Notes under the pieces: model-generated
Told to the model about the DNA's origin: nothing
The model's input: the letters and a program-made list of their open reading frames with translations, nothing else
The model's database searches: none
Source of the DNA: Lysobacter sp. MMG2
Lineage (GTDB): Bacteria; Pseudomonadota; Gammaproteobacteria; Xanthomonadales; Xanthomonadaceae
Length of the DNA: 64,000 nucleotides
Direction: 5' to 3'
NCBI RefSeq assembly: GCF_016735495.2
Contig: NZ_JAERQY020000001.1
Location: 310,001 to 374,000 of the forward strand
Program-made: the position numbers and the translations under genes
In this document: positions 50,219 to 59,879 of the stretch, in pieces
Layout: each line of letters starts with the position of its first letter
Position numbering within the stretch: the first letter of the stretch is position 1

Positions 50219-52927
50219 CTAAACGGACTTCACCGCATCCGTGATCGGCAAGGACACCGTCACCAGACTCGGATCGTCCGGATGGGTCACCACCGAGAAC
50301 CCCAGCGCGCGGCACATCTCGATCATCGTGCGGTTCTCCTGCAGCACCTCGCCCTCGATCGAACGCAGGCCGAGCCAGCGCGCGTACTCGATCATGATCT
50401 GCATCAGCCGCCAGCCCAGGCCGTGGCCCTTGAGGTCCGATCGCACCAGGATGCCGTACTCGCCCTTGTCGTAGTTCGCGTCCGCATGCAGGCGCACAGC
50501 GCCGAGCATTTCGCCCGACGCCGGCTCGATGGCGACCAGCGCGATCGAGCGCGCGTAGTCGAGCTGCGTCAGCTGCGCGATGAACTCGTGACTGAAATGG
50601 CGCACCGTCTGGAAGAAGCGCATGCGCAGGTCTTCATCGGAGACGCGGCCGAAGAAGGCGCGGAACATCTCCTCGTCCTCCGGACGCACCGGGCGCACGA
50701 ACGCCGTCGCGCCATCGGACAGGACGATCTCGCGCTCCCACTCCTTCGGATACGGACGGATCGCGAAACGCGGATGGCCCGGCCCCTTGTGCAGCAGGCG
50801 CGAGGGCGACACGCCGATGCGCGCGTCCACCGCGATCAGGCCGTCCTTGTCGGCCAGCAACGGGTTGATGTCGACCTCGCGGATGTCCGGCACGTCGCCG
50901 ACCAGCTGCGCCAGCTTCACCAGCATCAGCGCGACGGCACGCTCGTCGGCGGCGGGCACGTCGCGGTAGGCCTTGAGGATGCGCGAGACGCGCGTGCGCC
51001 CGATCATCTCGTGCGCCAGGCGAAGGTCCAGCGGCGGCAGCGCGAGCGCCTTGTCGTCGATCACTTCCACCGCGGTGCCGCCGCGACCGAACACGATCAC
51101 CGGGCCGAAGGTCTCGTCGTCCACCATGCCGGCGATCAGTTCGCGCGCCTTGGGGCGGGTGATCATCGGATGCACCGTGACGCCTTCGATGCGCGCGTGC
51201 GGACGTGCGTCGCGGGCGCGCGCCAGAATGGACGCGGTGGCCTCGTGCACGGCCTGTTCGCTGAAGAGGTTGAGGCGGACGCCGTCGACGTCGGACTTGT
51301 GGTCGATGTCGGGCGAGAGGATCTTCACCGCGACCTGCAGACCCTCGGCGAGCAGCGGCGCCGCCACGCGCGCGGCTTCGTCCGCATCGCGCGCCCGCGC
51401 GACCGGCGTGATCGGAATGTCGTAGGCGCGCAGCACACGCGTGACTTCGACCGGATCGAGCCAGCGCCGCCCTTGCGCGATCGCGCCTTCGACGATGGCG
51501 CGCGCCGTGGACGTGTCGACGACGAGGTCGTCGGGCAGGCTGGGCGGCGTCTCCATCAGCGTCAGGCGCGCTTCGCGATGGCGCACCAGGTACATGAAGC
51601 CGCGCACGGCGTCGGCTTCGGTCGGGTAGTTGGGAATGCGCGCGGCGTTGAGGCGATCGGCGGCCGCATCGTCCGCGCCGAGCCACACCGCGAACACCGG
51701 TTTGCGCGCGAGATGGCGCGGCAAGGCATCACGCGCCTGCGCAAGCGCGGCGGCGCGGCTGTCCGCACCGATCAGCGCGGTCGGCACGTTGAGCACGAGC
51801 AGCGCGTCGTTGCCCGCATCGGACGCCAGCGCCTGGAACGCGGCCTGGTACGAGGCGTTGTCGACGTCGCCGTAAAAATCCACGGGATTCGTGCCGGGCC
51901 AGGCCATCGAGGCGATCGGGCGCATGGCCTCGCGCGCTTCGTCCGACAGCACCGCTAGCGTGCCGCCCATGTCGAGCAGGCGATCGGCGGCGAGCGCGCC
52001 GGTGCCGCGGCCGTTGGCCATGATCGCCAGTCGTCGGCCCGGCAGCGTCTCGACGCGGCTCAGGGCTTCGGCCGCGGAGAACAGCTCGTTCAAGGCGCGC
52101 ACGCGCAACATGCCGGCGCGGTGGAAGGCCGCCGCGTACACGGCGTCGGGCGATGCCAGTGCGGCGGCGTGCGTGCCAGGCGCGGACGGACGCGGCGCGT
52201 GCCGCCCGGATTTCACCACCACCACCGGCTTCAGGCGCGCGGCGGCGCGCGCGGCGGACATGAACTTGCGCGCATCGCGGATCGATTCGACATAGAGCAG
52301 GATCGCGCGCGAATGGCGATCGCGCGCGAAGTAGTCGAGCAGGTCGGCGAAGTCCACGTCGAGTGCGTCGCCCAGCGCGGCCACCGCGGAGAAGCCGATC
52401 GAACGCCCTGCGCCCCATTCGACCAGCGCGGCGGCAATGGCGGCCGATTGCGAGATCAGGGCGATGTCGCCCGGCGGCGGCGTGTGCGCGGCGAAGCTGG
52501 CGTTGAGCCTCGCGTGCGGCGCGATCACGCCCAGGCTGCTGGGGCCGGCCAGGCGCAGGCCGTGCTCGCGGGCGATCGCCTGCAGTTCCGCCGCGAGCGA
52601 ACCCTCGCCCTGCCCGAGCCCCGTGCTCAGCACGACCGCGGCGGATGCGCCGTGTTCGGCCGCCGCCTTCGCGTACTTGGGGACCATCGCGGCGGGCGTG
52701 GCGATGACGACCAGCTCCGGCACGAACGGCAGGTCCGCCAGTCGCGCCACGGAGGCGACGCCCTCGATCTCGCGGTGGCGCGGGTTCACCAGTCCGATGG
52801 CGCCGGTGAAACCACCGGCCTGCAGATTGCGCAGCACGGCGCGGCCGATGGAACGCTCGCGCGGACTGCCGCCGACCACGGCGACGGAGGCGGGAGCGAA
52901 CAGCGATTCGAGGGAATAGGTGCTCAT
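50219..52927 (-). CDS. Pat-like protein lysine acetyltransferase (NDP-forming acyl-CoA synthetase-like plus GNAT)
   Basis: 902 residues from the ATG at 52927. N-terminal NDP-forming acyl-CoA synthetase region: CoA-binding LFAPASVAVVGGSPRERSIG, then SLGVIAPHARLNASFA, and the ATP-grasp part with VAVKILSPDIDHKSDVDGVRL and VFGRGGTAVEVIDDKALALPPL. C-terminal GNAT domain about 735-902 with VRSDLKGHGLGWRLMQIMIEYA. This is the architecture of Pat/YfiQ, which acetylates and inactivates acetyl-CoA synthetase. It fits the acetate theme with the CrbS/R-like pair. Confidence 0.9.
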   Translation of the reverse strand: MSTYSLESLFAPASVAVVGGSPRERSIGRAVLRNLQAGGFTGAIGLVNPRHREIEGVASVARLADLPFVPELVVIATPAAMVPKYAKAAAEHGASAAVVLSTGLGQGEGSLAAELQAIAREHGLRLAGPSSLGVIAPHARLNASFAAHTPPPGDIALISQSAAIAAALVEWGAGRSIGFSAVAALGDALDVDFADLLDYFARDRHSRAILLYVESIRDARKFMSAARAAARLKPVVVVKSGRHAPRPSAPGTHAAALASPDAVYAAAFHRAGMLRVRALNELFSAAEALSRVETLPGRRLAIMANGRGTGALAADRLLDMGGTLAVLSDEAREAMRPIASMAWPGTNPVDFYGDVDNASYQAAFQALASDAGNDALLVLNVPTALIGADSRAAALAQARDALPRHLARKPVFAVWLGADDAAADRLNAARIPNYPTEADAVRGFMYLVRHREARLTLMETPPSLPDDLVVDTSTARAIVEGAIAQGRRWLDPVEVTRVLRAYDIPITPVARARDADEAARVAAPLLAEGLQVAVKILSPDIDHKSDVDGVRLNLFSEQAVHEATASILARARDARPHARIEGVTVHPMITRPKARELIAGMVDDETFGPVIVFGRGGTAVEVIDDKALALPPLDLRLAHEMIGRTRVSRILKAYRDVPAADERAVALMLVKLAQLVGDVPDIREVDINPLLADKDGLIAVDARIGVSPSRLLHKGPGHPRFAIRPYPKEWEREIVLSDGATAFVRPVRPEDEEMFRAFFGRVSDEDLRMRFFQTVRHFSHEFIAQLTQLDYARSIALVAIEPASGEMLGAVRLHADANYDKGEYGILVRSDLKGHGLGWRLMQIMIEYARWLGLRSIEGEVLQENRTMIEMCRALGFSVVTHPDDPSLVTVSLPITDAVKSV

Positions 52928-53050
52928 CGGGCGTATCGCCAGTCCACCATCATGCACCGCCACCATGCACGCGGCCATGGGGAAGTTTCAAGCTGACATG
53001 CCATCGCACGGGCGCGCAAATGGACTTGGGTTCAACACAGCGAGGTCCAC

Positions 53051-53416
53051 ATGCGACACGACGTCACGATCCGCTTCGAAGGCATGCCCGTATCCGGGGC
53101 ACTGCGCGACACCATCCATCGCCATGCGACGAAGTTGTGGCAGTTCGCACCGCAGTTGCAGTCCTACGATGTCGCGGTGCGTCATGCGGAGCACCGGCAC
53201 CAGCATGGAAACCGGTATGCCGTGCATGTTCACGCAGTGACGTCCGGCGCAACGTTCGAAGCCGGGCGCACACCGCCGAAGGATCATCGCCACGAGGACG
53301 TCTACGTCGCCGTGCACGATGCGTTCGAAGCGATGCGGCGGCAGTTGTCGGAACACGCACGCGGTCGCCGCGAAGGCGTTCGCGATGCGGGAGCGGTCTA
53401 CGCCGAGGTTGTGTAG
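53051..53416 (+). CDS. HPF/RaiA-like ribosome hibernation factor
   Basis: 121 residues; start supported by GAGG upstream. Sigma-54 modulation/HPF-type fold: RFEGMPVSGALRDTIHRHATKLW, then strands VAVRHAEHRHQHGNRYAVHVHAV, and helix YVAVHDAFEAMRRQLSEHARG. His-rich for this family. It would bind the 30S decoding site in stationary phase or act on a related target. Short form, without the dimerisation domain of long HPF. It stands alone, and is not next to rpoN. Confidence 0.8.
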   Translation: MRHDVTIRFEGMPVSGALRDTIHRHATKLWQFAPQLQSYDVAVRHAEHRHQHGNRYAVHVHAVTSGATFEAGRTPPKDHRHEDVYVAVHDAFEAMRRQLSEHARGRREGVRDAGAVYAEVV

Positions 53417-53464
53417 TCCCGTCTTGAGATGGCCCTATCCGCAAGCAACTGCCCTCCGCCCCTG

Positions 53465-53568
53465 CCGTCATTCCCGCGCAGGCGGGAATCCAACTGACCG
53501 CCGTCATTGCGTCCTCCGGAAGGCGTGATGCCCTCACAGTTGGGTCCCCGCCTACGCGGGGACGACGG
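53465..53568. repeat. REP-like inverted repeat upstream of dinB
   Basis: Arms 53465-53496 and 53537-53568 are near-perfect reverse complements (CCGTCATTCCCGCGCAGGCGG...). Same family as the copies at 42092 and 48544. Confidence 0.75.
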
Positions 53569-53648
53569 CATGGGCGCGGATGCGGCAGGACTCGGCGGCA
53601 GGACTCGGCGCCCGATCTAGCCTCCGCCGGGATGACGGGATGCGGGGC

Positions 53649-53674
53649 GCGCGTTAGTATTTTGACTAACGCGC
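53649..53674. promoter_or_regulatory. Palindrome resembling a LexA (SOS) box upstream of dinB
   Basis: Perfect 10-bp dyad GCGCGTTAGT / ACTAACGCGC with a 6-base centre, ending 28 bases before the dinB start. The core TTAG-TATTTT-GACTA fits the TTAGN6TACTA box I recall for Xanthomonas LexA with one mismatch. Location and target gene fit SOS control. Confidence 0.6.
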
Positions 53675-53702
53675 CCCCGAGGCGCCCCATGCGCTGCCGC
53701 CC

Positions 53703-54812
53703 GTGTCCGTTCCGCCCCGCAAGATCGTGCATGTCGACATGGACGCCTTCTACGCGTCCGTCGAGCAGCGGGACGATCCCTCGTTGCGCGGGCGGCCGGT
53801 CGTGGTCGCCTGGCGCGGGGCGCGCTCGGTGGTGTGCGCGGCCAGCTACGAGGCACGCCGCTTCGGGGTGCGCTCGGCGATGCCGGCGATCCGCGCCGAG
53901 CGCCTGTGCCCGCAGGCGGTGTTCGTGCCGCCGGACTTCACGCGTTACAAGGCCGTCTCGCGACAGGTGCGCGAGATCTTCGCCCGCCACACGGACCTCA
54001 TCGAACCGCTCTCGCTCGACGAGGCCTATCTGGACGTGAGCGCGACCAAGACCGGTCTTCCCACCGCCACCGCCACCGCGCAGGCCATCCGCGAGGCCAT
54101 TCGCGAGGAGACGCACCTCACCGCCTCGGCCGGTGTCGCGCCCAACAAGTTCCTGGCCAAGATCGCCTCCGACTGGCGCAAGCCGGACGGGTTGTTCGTG
54201 ATCCGCCCGCATCAGGTCGAAGCCTTCCTCGCGCCGCTGCCCGTCGGCCGCCTGCCGGGCGTGGGCAAGGTCATGGAGCAGAAACTGGAGGAACTGGGCA
54301 TCGCCACCGTCGCCGACCTGCGCGCGCTCGGGGACGCCGAACTGGAATCGCGCTTCGGCCGTTGGGGCCGGCGCCTGCACGAGCTCTCGCTGGGCATCGA
54401 CCACCATCCGGTCGAACCCGAGCGCCCTACCCTGCAGATCTCCTCCGAAGACACCTTCGAGCGCGACCTGCTTCTGGAGGAAGTGGAGGCGCATATCGAG
54501 CGTCTTGCCGGCAAGACCTGGGACGGGTATTCGCGTGAGCTGGAACGCGATCCCGACCGCATCGCGCGCACCATCGTGCTCAAGCTCAAGACGGCCGACT
54601 TCCGCATCCTCACCCGCAGCTTCACGCCACCGGAGCGCCCGGCCAGCGTGGAGCAACTCACGCGCATCGCCTGCGATCTGCGCGCGCGCGTGCCGCTGCC
54701 CGCGGACACGCGCTATCGGCTGGTGGGAGTGGGCCTGTCGGGGTTCATCGATCGCGACGAGGAAAGCGTCGCGCAGAGCGATCTGTTCGAACCCGCCACC
54801 GCGACGCCCTAG
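53703..54812 (+). CDS. dinB: DNA polymerase IV
   Basis: Y-family translesion polymerase. 369 residues starting with a GTG; the nearest upstream ATG is out of frame. Catalytic acids in VHVDMDAFYASVEQ and PLSLDEAYLDVS; further KFLAKIASDWRKPDGLF, and the helix-hairpin-helix near LPGVGKVMEQKL. The C-terminus has QSDLFEPA, a beta-clamp-binding motif. The palindrome at 53649 suggests SOS induction. Its end overlaps by 4 bases the end of the convergent metalloprotease gene. Confidence 0.95.
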   Translation: MSVPPRKIVHVDMDAFYASVEQRDDPSLRGRPVVVAWRGARSVVCAASYEARRFGVRSAMPAIRAERLCPQAVFVPPDFTRYKAVSRQVREIFARHTDLIEPLSLDEAYLDVSATKTGLPTATATAQAIREAIREETHLTASAGVAPNKFLAKIASDWRKPDGLFVIRPHQVEAFLAPLPVGRLPGVGKVMEQKLEELGIATVADLRALGDAELESRFGRWGRRLHELSLGIDHHPVEPERPTLQISSEDTFERDLLLEEVEAHIERLAGKTWDGYSRELERDPDRIARTIVLKLKTADFRILTRSFTPPERPASVEQLTRIACDLRARVPLPADTRYRLVGVGLSGFIDRDEESVAQSDLFEPATATP

Positions 54813-56308
54813 CGACGCTCGTTCAGCCCGTCCTTTTCCAGCGCACGCGCCGCCGATTCCAGCGCGGCGCGCTGTGCGGCGTCGAGGCCGGCGCGTCTCG
54901 CGAAATCGGCGACATCTGCAAACACGCCCTCCTCGCGCCGGCTGAGCAGTGCGCGCTGCGCGATTGCCGCGTCGATGCCCGGCAAGGTGCGCAGTTGCTC
55001 GGCTTCGGCGGTGTTGAGGTTCACCGCTACGTCCTGGGACGGCATGCCCGGCAACTTCACCGGCGTGCGGCCGAGCAGCCACAGGTCCGGTCCGAGCGTG
55101 GCGCGCAGCAGCGCCGGCTGCTGCGCCACGCGCGCCTGCAGCTGCGCCATCTGCGCCCGTGCCGGCTTGAGGCCCGCGATGAACCCGGCCATGTCGCCGA
55201 TGCGTCCGCGCTCGGCCATCGCTTCGGTCGCACGCGGCATGGCGGCATCGGCGGTGGCGCCGTAGGTCGTGTCGAGCACGACGCCGCGCACGCGCGCGCA
55301 GTCGGCGGGCACGTCGGCGCAGTAGTGGTCGACGACATCGAGGAACACCGGCGAATCCGAACGGATCGTCCAGCCATCGGAACGCGCAAGCGTGCGGAAC
55401 AGCTGCGAGTAGCGCGCCACGATCGCCTCGCGCGAGCCCTCGCCCGGCACCAGCCAGCGGTAGAACAGCGTGGCGATCACGCCTTCGGACGACATCATCT
55501 GCTGGCCGTTCTTCAGCCGCGCCATGTCGAAGGCGGTGCTTTCGTTGGCGCGCGACCAGGCTTCCGCGTCGCTGCCGGACGGAACCAGTTGCTGCTGCAC
55601 GAACAGGTTGCGACGCACGCCGTCGATGCGGCCGGCGCGATCGAGATTGCTCAGCCAGAACGGCACGAAGGGCTTCGCGTCCAGGCCCAGCGTCAGGTTC
55701 TCCAGGCGCGGATTGCGCGAGTACCGCCGCACCAGTCCCTGGAAATGCGTGGCGAAGCCTTCGTCGAACGCGGTCGGGTAATCGGTGACGCTCATGCTGC
55801 TGTGCGGCGTGCGCGACCAGCCGTACGGCAGGCCGGGCATCAGCCGACGCAGGAATACATGGCCCATCTCGTGGGTGAAGATTTCCTCGAAGCCGCCATC
55901 GGCCACGATGTCGGCATCGACGACGAGATCGACGAACAATTCGTCAACGAAACGGCGGCGGCCGTTCTCTTCCAGCCAGAAGCCACGGCGCGCGAAGCCG
56001 CCGTCCTCGGCCGAGAGATACAACCACGTCGGCACCCGCGTGCGCGCGCCGGCGATGCGCTGCGCGCTTTCGTCCAACGCCAGCACGGTGGCCACGAAGC
56101 CGTCGCGAGCCTCGCGCTGCACTTGCTCGTAGAGCGCACCAGACGTGACACGCGTGACCACTGGCGCCGGCCGTCCGGCCGGGTCCGCCTGCACCTGTGG
56201 CTGCCCGTCGGCGAGTACGGGCGCGAGTACGCCCAATTCAGCCGCCGCGACCGGGCTCATCGCCAGGGCCAGCAACCCGCCTGCACACCACGCCATCGTC
56301 TTCGACAT
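54809..56308 (-). CDS. Secreted zinc metalloprotease with C-terminal helix-hairpin-helix domain
   Basis: 499 residues from the ATG at 56308; a longer frame to 56404 lacks a signal. Signal peptide ends near VAAAELG. Zinc motif HEMGH in EEIFTHEMGHVFLRRL (His146, Glu147, His150). A downstream FDEGFATHFQ may hold the third ligand, as in gluzincins. Residues about 425-490 form a ComEA-like helix-hairpin-helix module: VNLNTAEAEQLRTLPGID, then RREEGVFADVADF. Such modules bind DNA. A periplasmic or secreted peptidase joined to a DNA-binding domain is unusual. Family not recognised. Confidence 0.75.
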   Translation of the reverse strand: MSKTMAWCAGGLLALAMSPVAAAELGVLAPVLADGQPQVQADPAGRPAPVVTRVTSGALYEQVQREARDGFVATVLALDESAQRIAGARTRVPTWLYLSAEDGGFARRGFWLEENGRRRFVDELFVDLVVDADIVADGGFEEIFTHEMGHVFLRRLMPGLPYGWSRTPHSSMSVTDYPTAFDEGFATHFQGLVRRYSRNPRLENLTLGLDAKPFVPFWLSNLDRAGRIDGVRRNLFVQQQLVPSGSDAEAWSRANESTAFDMARLKNGQQMMSSEGVIATLFYRWLVPGEGSREAIVARYSQLFRTLARSDGWTIRSDSPVFLDVVDHYCADVPADCARVRGVVLDTTYGATADAAMPRATEAMAERGRIGDMAGFIAGLKPARAQMAQLQARVAQQPALLRATLGPDLWLLGRTPVKLPGMPSQDVAVNLNTAEAEQLRTLPGIDAAIAQRALLSRREEGVFADVADFARRAGLDAAQRAALESAARALEKDGLNERR

Positions 56309-56459
56309 CGTCCGATCTCCTCGATCGTACGCAGGATGGCGCACGGACGCAGGGCCGCACGCCTGCCATGCGGCGGCCCACTGCCGACACTTGCCAGCGG
56401 CCACGGTTCGCGCTTGGGCGCCGCGTCATGACGAACGCGACGCGGCGCGGGAGGCGGCC

Positions 56460-58139
56460 TCAGCCGTGGGGCGTGCAGCGGTCGAACAGGTCCAGCGTCG
56501 CGTCGTACTCCGGCGTGCGCACCTGCATCAGGCCGAGCACGGAGTGGAACAGGTTGTCCTGACTCACCGGCTCGTGGCTTTCGCGCTTCATGCAGGCGAT
56601 GTCGATGTCGCGTTCGGCCGCCATGCCGGGGGAGAGCCACATCACCATCGGCACGTGCGTCTGCGTGTCCGGCGCGATCGCGTACGGCACGCCGTGCAGG
56701 TACAGGCCGTTCTCGCCGAGCGATTCGCCGTGGTCGGACACGTAGATCAGCGCGGTGTCGCGCGCGGACTGCTCGGCGAGGAAGCGGATCGTTCGCGCGA
56801 GGAAATCATCGGTGTAGAGCACGGAGTTGTCGTAGGCGTTGACGATCTCATCGCGCGTGCAGTCGCCCAGGTCGGCCGTTTCGCAGGTCGGCGTGAAGCG
56901 GCGAAGACGCGCGGGATAGCGATGCGCGTAGCTGGGCCCGTGGCTGCCCAACTGGTGCAGCACGACCACCATGTCGCCGGGCCGACGCGCAACTTCCTCC
57001 GACAGGCCGTGCAGCATCACTTCGTCGAGGCAACCTTCGGCCGTGCAGGCCGCGGGATCGCGCGCATGCTCGAACGACTGGAACGGCAGCCCCTCGCACA
57101 CGCCCTTGCAGCCGGTCTGGTTGTCGCGCCAGAGCGTGGCGATGCCCGCGTGATCAAGCACGTTCAGCAGCGACTGTGAATGCTCGATGCGGTCCTTGTC
57201 GTAGTGCGCGCGACCATAGGGCGAGAACATGCAGGGCACCGAGACTTCCGTGGCCGAGCCGCAGGACGTCACGTCGGTGAAGTTGATCGGACCGATCGCG
57301 CGCAGCTGCGGCGTGGTCTGGCGCGCATAGCCGTTGAGACCCCAGTTCTGCGCGCGGACTGTTTCGCCCACCACCAGCACCACCAGGCGCGGCTTCGCAC
57401 TGGGCCCGCGACCGACGACGCGCGCGTTCACGCCGATGGGCGCCTTGGGTTCGTGGCGGCGTGCGCCGTCGTGCTGGAGCACGCGCACCAGCGACACGAG
57501 GTAATTGCCTGGCGTGATCAGGTGGCGGACTTCCTTGTGATTGCGCATCAGCGCGGACAGATCCTGGAACGAGACCATCATCGCCCCGCACGCCACCAGC
57601 AACGAAAGCACGATGCAGGACAACCGCACCAGCACGCCGCGCCCCATCGACCGCGGGCGCAGCCGCACGCGCCACACCAGCAGCGTCGGCACGACCCCCA
57701 GCGCCAGCAGGCTCGGCAGCATGCCCAAGGAAAGCAGCTCGCCGGACTCCTTGCCGTCGGTGTGCAGGATGTTGCGCAGCATGTCGGGGTCGAGATAGAC
57801 CGTGTACTGGCTCATGAAGTGCGCCGCCAGCGCGGTCACCGGCAACAGCACGGTCAACACCGGCCGGAACGTCCAGCGATTGAGCAGCAGGCACAGCAGC
57901 AGCATGTTCAGCGCGCCCACCATCAGCACCAGGCTGAGCGCGGTCAGCCAGCCCTTGGGCCCGTGCAGGGTGCCGGTCGCCGCCACCGCGCGGAAGAACG
58001 CGCCGTTGCAGAACACGGTGAAGAACGCGGCCACGAGGAAGGCGAGCCGTTCGACCGTCATCTCCGGTCGCAACGACGACAACCGGCGAAGGCCGCGCAG
58101 CGCCTCGTCGAAGGGACGGTGGCGGACGATCGAGCTCAT
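56460..58139 (-). CDS. eptA: Lipid A phosphoethanolamine transferase
   Basis: Adds phosphoethanolamine to lipid A and lowers polymyxin binding. 559 residues from the ATG at 58139; the frame runs on to 59876 but overlaps the PAP2 gene. Five N-terminal membrane helices (LAFLVAAFFTVFCNG, WLTALSLVLMVGALN), then a periplasmic sulfatase-like domain: VVGETVRAQNWGLNGY with metal Glu259, nucleophile Thr297 in CGSATEVSVPCMFSPYG, and YVSDHGESLGENGLYLHG. Multiple cysteines as in MCR/EptA. The start overlaps the stop of the PAP2 gene by 4 bases. Confidence 0.93.
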   Translation of the reverse strand: MSSIVRHRPFDEALRGLRRLSSLRPEMTVERLAFLVAAFFTVFCNGAFFRAVAATGTLHGPKGWLTALSLVLMVGALNMLLLCLLLNRWTFRPVLTVLLPVTALAAHFMSQYTVYLDPDMLRNILHTDGKESGELLSLGMLPSLLALGVVPTLLVWRVRLRPRSMGRGVLVRLSCIVLSLLVACGAMMVSFQDLSALMRNHKEVRHLITPGNYLVSLVRVLQHDGARRHEPKAPIGVNARVVGRGPSAKPRLVVLVVGETVRAQNWGLNGYARQTTPQLRAIGPINFTDVTSCGSATEVSVPCMFSPYGRAHYDKDRIEHSQSLLNVLDHAGIATLWRDNQTGCKGVCEGLPFQSFEHARDPAACTAEGCLDEVMLHGLSEEVARRPGDMVVVLHQLGSHGPSYAHRYPARLRRFTPTCETADLGDCTRDEIVNAYDNSVLYTDDFLARTIRFLAEQSARDTALIYVSDHGESLGENGLYLHGVPYAIAPDTQTHVPMVMWLSPGMAAERDIDIACMKRESHEPVSQDNLFHSVLGLMQVRTPEYDATLDLFDRCTPHG

Positions 58140-58954
58140 GCCGCCGCTCCCGACTGCGTGCCGAAGCAGGCCGCGAGCCAACGCGCCCGCACCAGGCGCG
58201 GTCGGAACGCCCACCACGTCGCCAGCGACACCGCCCAGCAGATCGCCGCCGTGCCGATGTCGTGCGAGACGAAATGCGCGCCGCGCAGCTGTTGCGCGAT
58301 GCCGAACATCAGACCGGCCGCGAATCCGATCGCCAACCCGGCCCAGCGCCAGCGCGGCCGCACCGCGCCGAAGAAGAAGTACAACGCGAACCACGCATAT
58401 CCACCGCTGGCGTGACCAGCGGGAAAGCACGCGCCGCGCGGCAGGCCGACCGGTCGCACCGTCCACAGTCCGATGTAGGGACGATCGCCGCCGTAGCGCA
58501 GCAGGTCCCATGGGCAGTCCATGTTCGACCAGGACTTGATCCACGCCACGCACAGCATCGACAGCGCAGTGGCGACGAGCAGGTACGCCAGCGGATCGCG
58601 CAGGTGCGACCAGGCGTCGCGTCGTTGCGAAACCACCCACGCCACCAGCAGCGTCAGCCACAGTGCGATGCCAACGTCGCGCCCCGCGCGGTGCGCGATA
58701 CCCTGCGTCAGGAAGGCGTCCCGCAGGACCCAGTGCCCACCCTGCAGCGCGTACAACCGATCGGCCAGCCACTGATCGCCACCGCCTGCCATCGCCAGCG
58801 CCAGCAGCGCGGCGACCAGCAACGCCGGCAGCACCGCATGCGTCCACACCAGACGCGGACCGTCGCCGGGTTGAAGGCTGGGCAAGGCGGAACGCGGGGT
58901 GGGTCGCGGAACCGGCGCGATGCCGGAAGTGCCGAGGGAAAACACGCTGATCAT
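58136..58954 (-). CDS. PAP2 family lipid phosphatase
   Basis: 272 residues from the ATG at 58954 (58966 also possible). Six membrane segments. Phosphatase motifs seen: KSWSNMDCPWDL (first), GACFPAGHASGGYAW (second, PSGH type), and HFVSHDIGTAAICW with His and Asp (third). Next to eptA this is probably an LpxE/LpxT-type enzyme acting on lipid A phosphate or undecaprenyl pyrophosphate. The overlap with eptA shows a single operon. It is divergent from the response regulator gene. Confidence 0.88.
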   Translation of the reverse strand: MISVFSLGTSGIAPVPRPTPRSALPSLQPGDGPRLVWTHAVLPALLVAALLALAMAGGGDQWLADRLYALQGGHWVLRDAFLTQGIAHRAGRDVGIALWLTLLVAWVVSQRRDAWSHLRDPLAYLLVATALSMLCVAWIKSWSNMDCPWDLLRYGGDRPYIGLWTVRPVGLPRGACFPAGHASGGYAWFALYFFFGAVRPRWRWAGLAIGFAAGLMFGIAQQLRGAHFVSHDIGTAAICWAVSLATWWAFRPRLVRARWLAACFGTQSGAAA

Positions 58955-59171
58955 GACTGCACGCATCGAGGGCCGATGGCCGGGAACGGTGCGAATGCTC
59001 GGGGGCGCGTCGTCGGAAACCGGTCGGACTTCGCGGCCACGGCACATCGCCGTTCATGCGTCGTTTCGCGATCAGGGCGCGGCATCGGACTCCGACAGGA
59101 TTCCCACGCGCGAAGGCGCACAATGCCGCCTCGGCGCGCCCGCGCCGTGAATCGCCGAGGACGGATCGCCC

Positions 59172-59879
59172 ATGCGCGTGCTGGTCGTTGAAGACAACCA
59201 CAACCTGGTCGCCAACCTGTTCGAGTACTTCGACGCGCGCGGCTACACGCTCGATGCCGCGCCCGACGGCCCCACCGGGCTGCACCTGGCGATCACGATG
59301 GAATTCGACGTCATCGTGCTGGACTGGATGCTGCCGCGCATGGATGGCCGCGAAGTGCTCAGCCGCCTGCGCGAAGCCGGGCGCGACACGCCGGTGCTGA
59401 TGCTCACCGCGCGCGACGAACTGCCCGACAAGATCGCCGGCTTCCGCGCCGGCGCCGACGACTACCTCACCAAACCCTTCCATCTGCCCGAGCTGGAAGT
59501 GCGGCTGGAGGCACTGGTCGCGCGCGCGCGCGGGCGCGGGCGCAACAAGGTGCTGCAGGTCGGCGACCTGCGCCTGGACACGGGCACGCTGGAGGTCACG
59601 CGCGATGGACGCCTGCTGCACCTCTACCCGGCGTGCCGCAAGCTGCTGGAAACGCTGATGCTGGCCAGTCCGGCGGCGGTCACGCGCGACCGTCTCGAAC
59701 ACGCGCTGTGGGGCGACGACCCGCCCGACGGCGACATGCTCCGCTCGCACATCTACGAACTTCGGCGCAGCGTCGACGGCCCGTTCCCGGTGAAGCTGAT
59801 CCAGACCCTGCCGCGCGTGGGCTATCGCATCGTCGCATCGGCCAGCACCTCCTCCAATGAGCAGGAAGCGCTGCAATGA
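59172..59879 (+). CDS. OmpR-family response regulator (PmrA/QseB-like)
   Basis: 235 residues. Receiver: VVEDNHNLVANLF, phosphoacceptor Asp in VIVLDWMLPRMDG, MLTARDELPDKIAGF, Lys in YLTKPF. C-terminal winged helix: VTRDRLEHALWGDDPPDGDMLRSHIYELRRSV and TLPRVGYRIVA. GAGGA upstream. The stop overlaps the kinase start (ATGA). Divergent from PAP2-eptA, which it likely controls. I see no CTTAAT-type PmrA box in the gap. Confidence 0.9.
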   Translation: MRVLVVEDNHNLVANLFEYFDARGYTLDAAPDGPTGLHLAITMEFDVIVLDWMLPRMDGREVLSRLREAGRDTPVLMLTARDELPDKIAGFRAGADDYLTKPFHLPELEVRLEALVARARGRGRNKVLQVGDLRLDTGTLEVTRDGRLLHLYPACRKLLETLMLASPAAVTRDRLEHALWGDDPPDGDMLRSHIYELRRSVDGPFPVKLIQTLPRVGYRIVASASTSSNEQEALQ

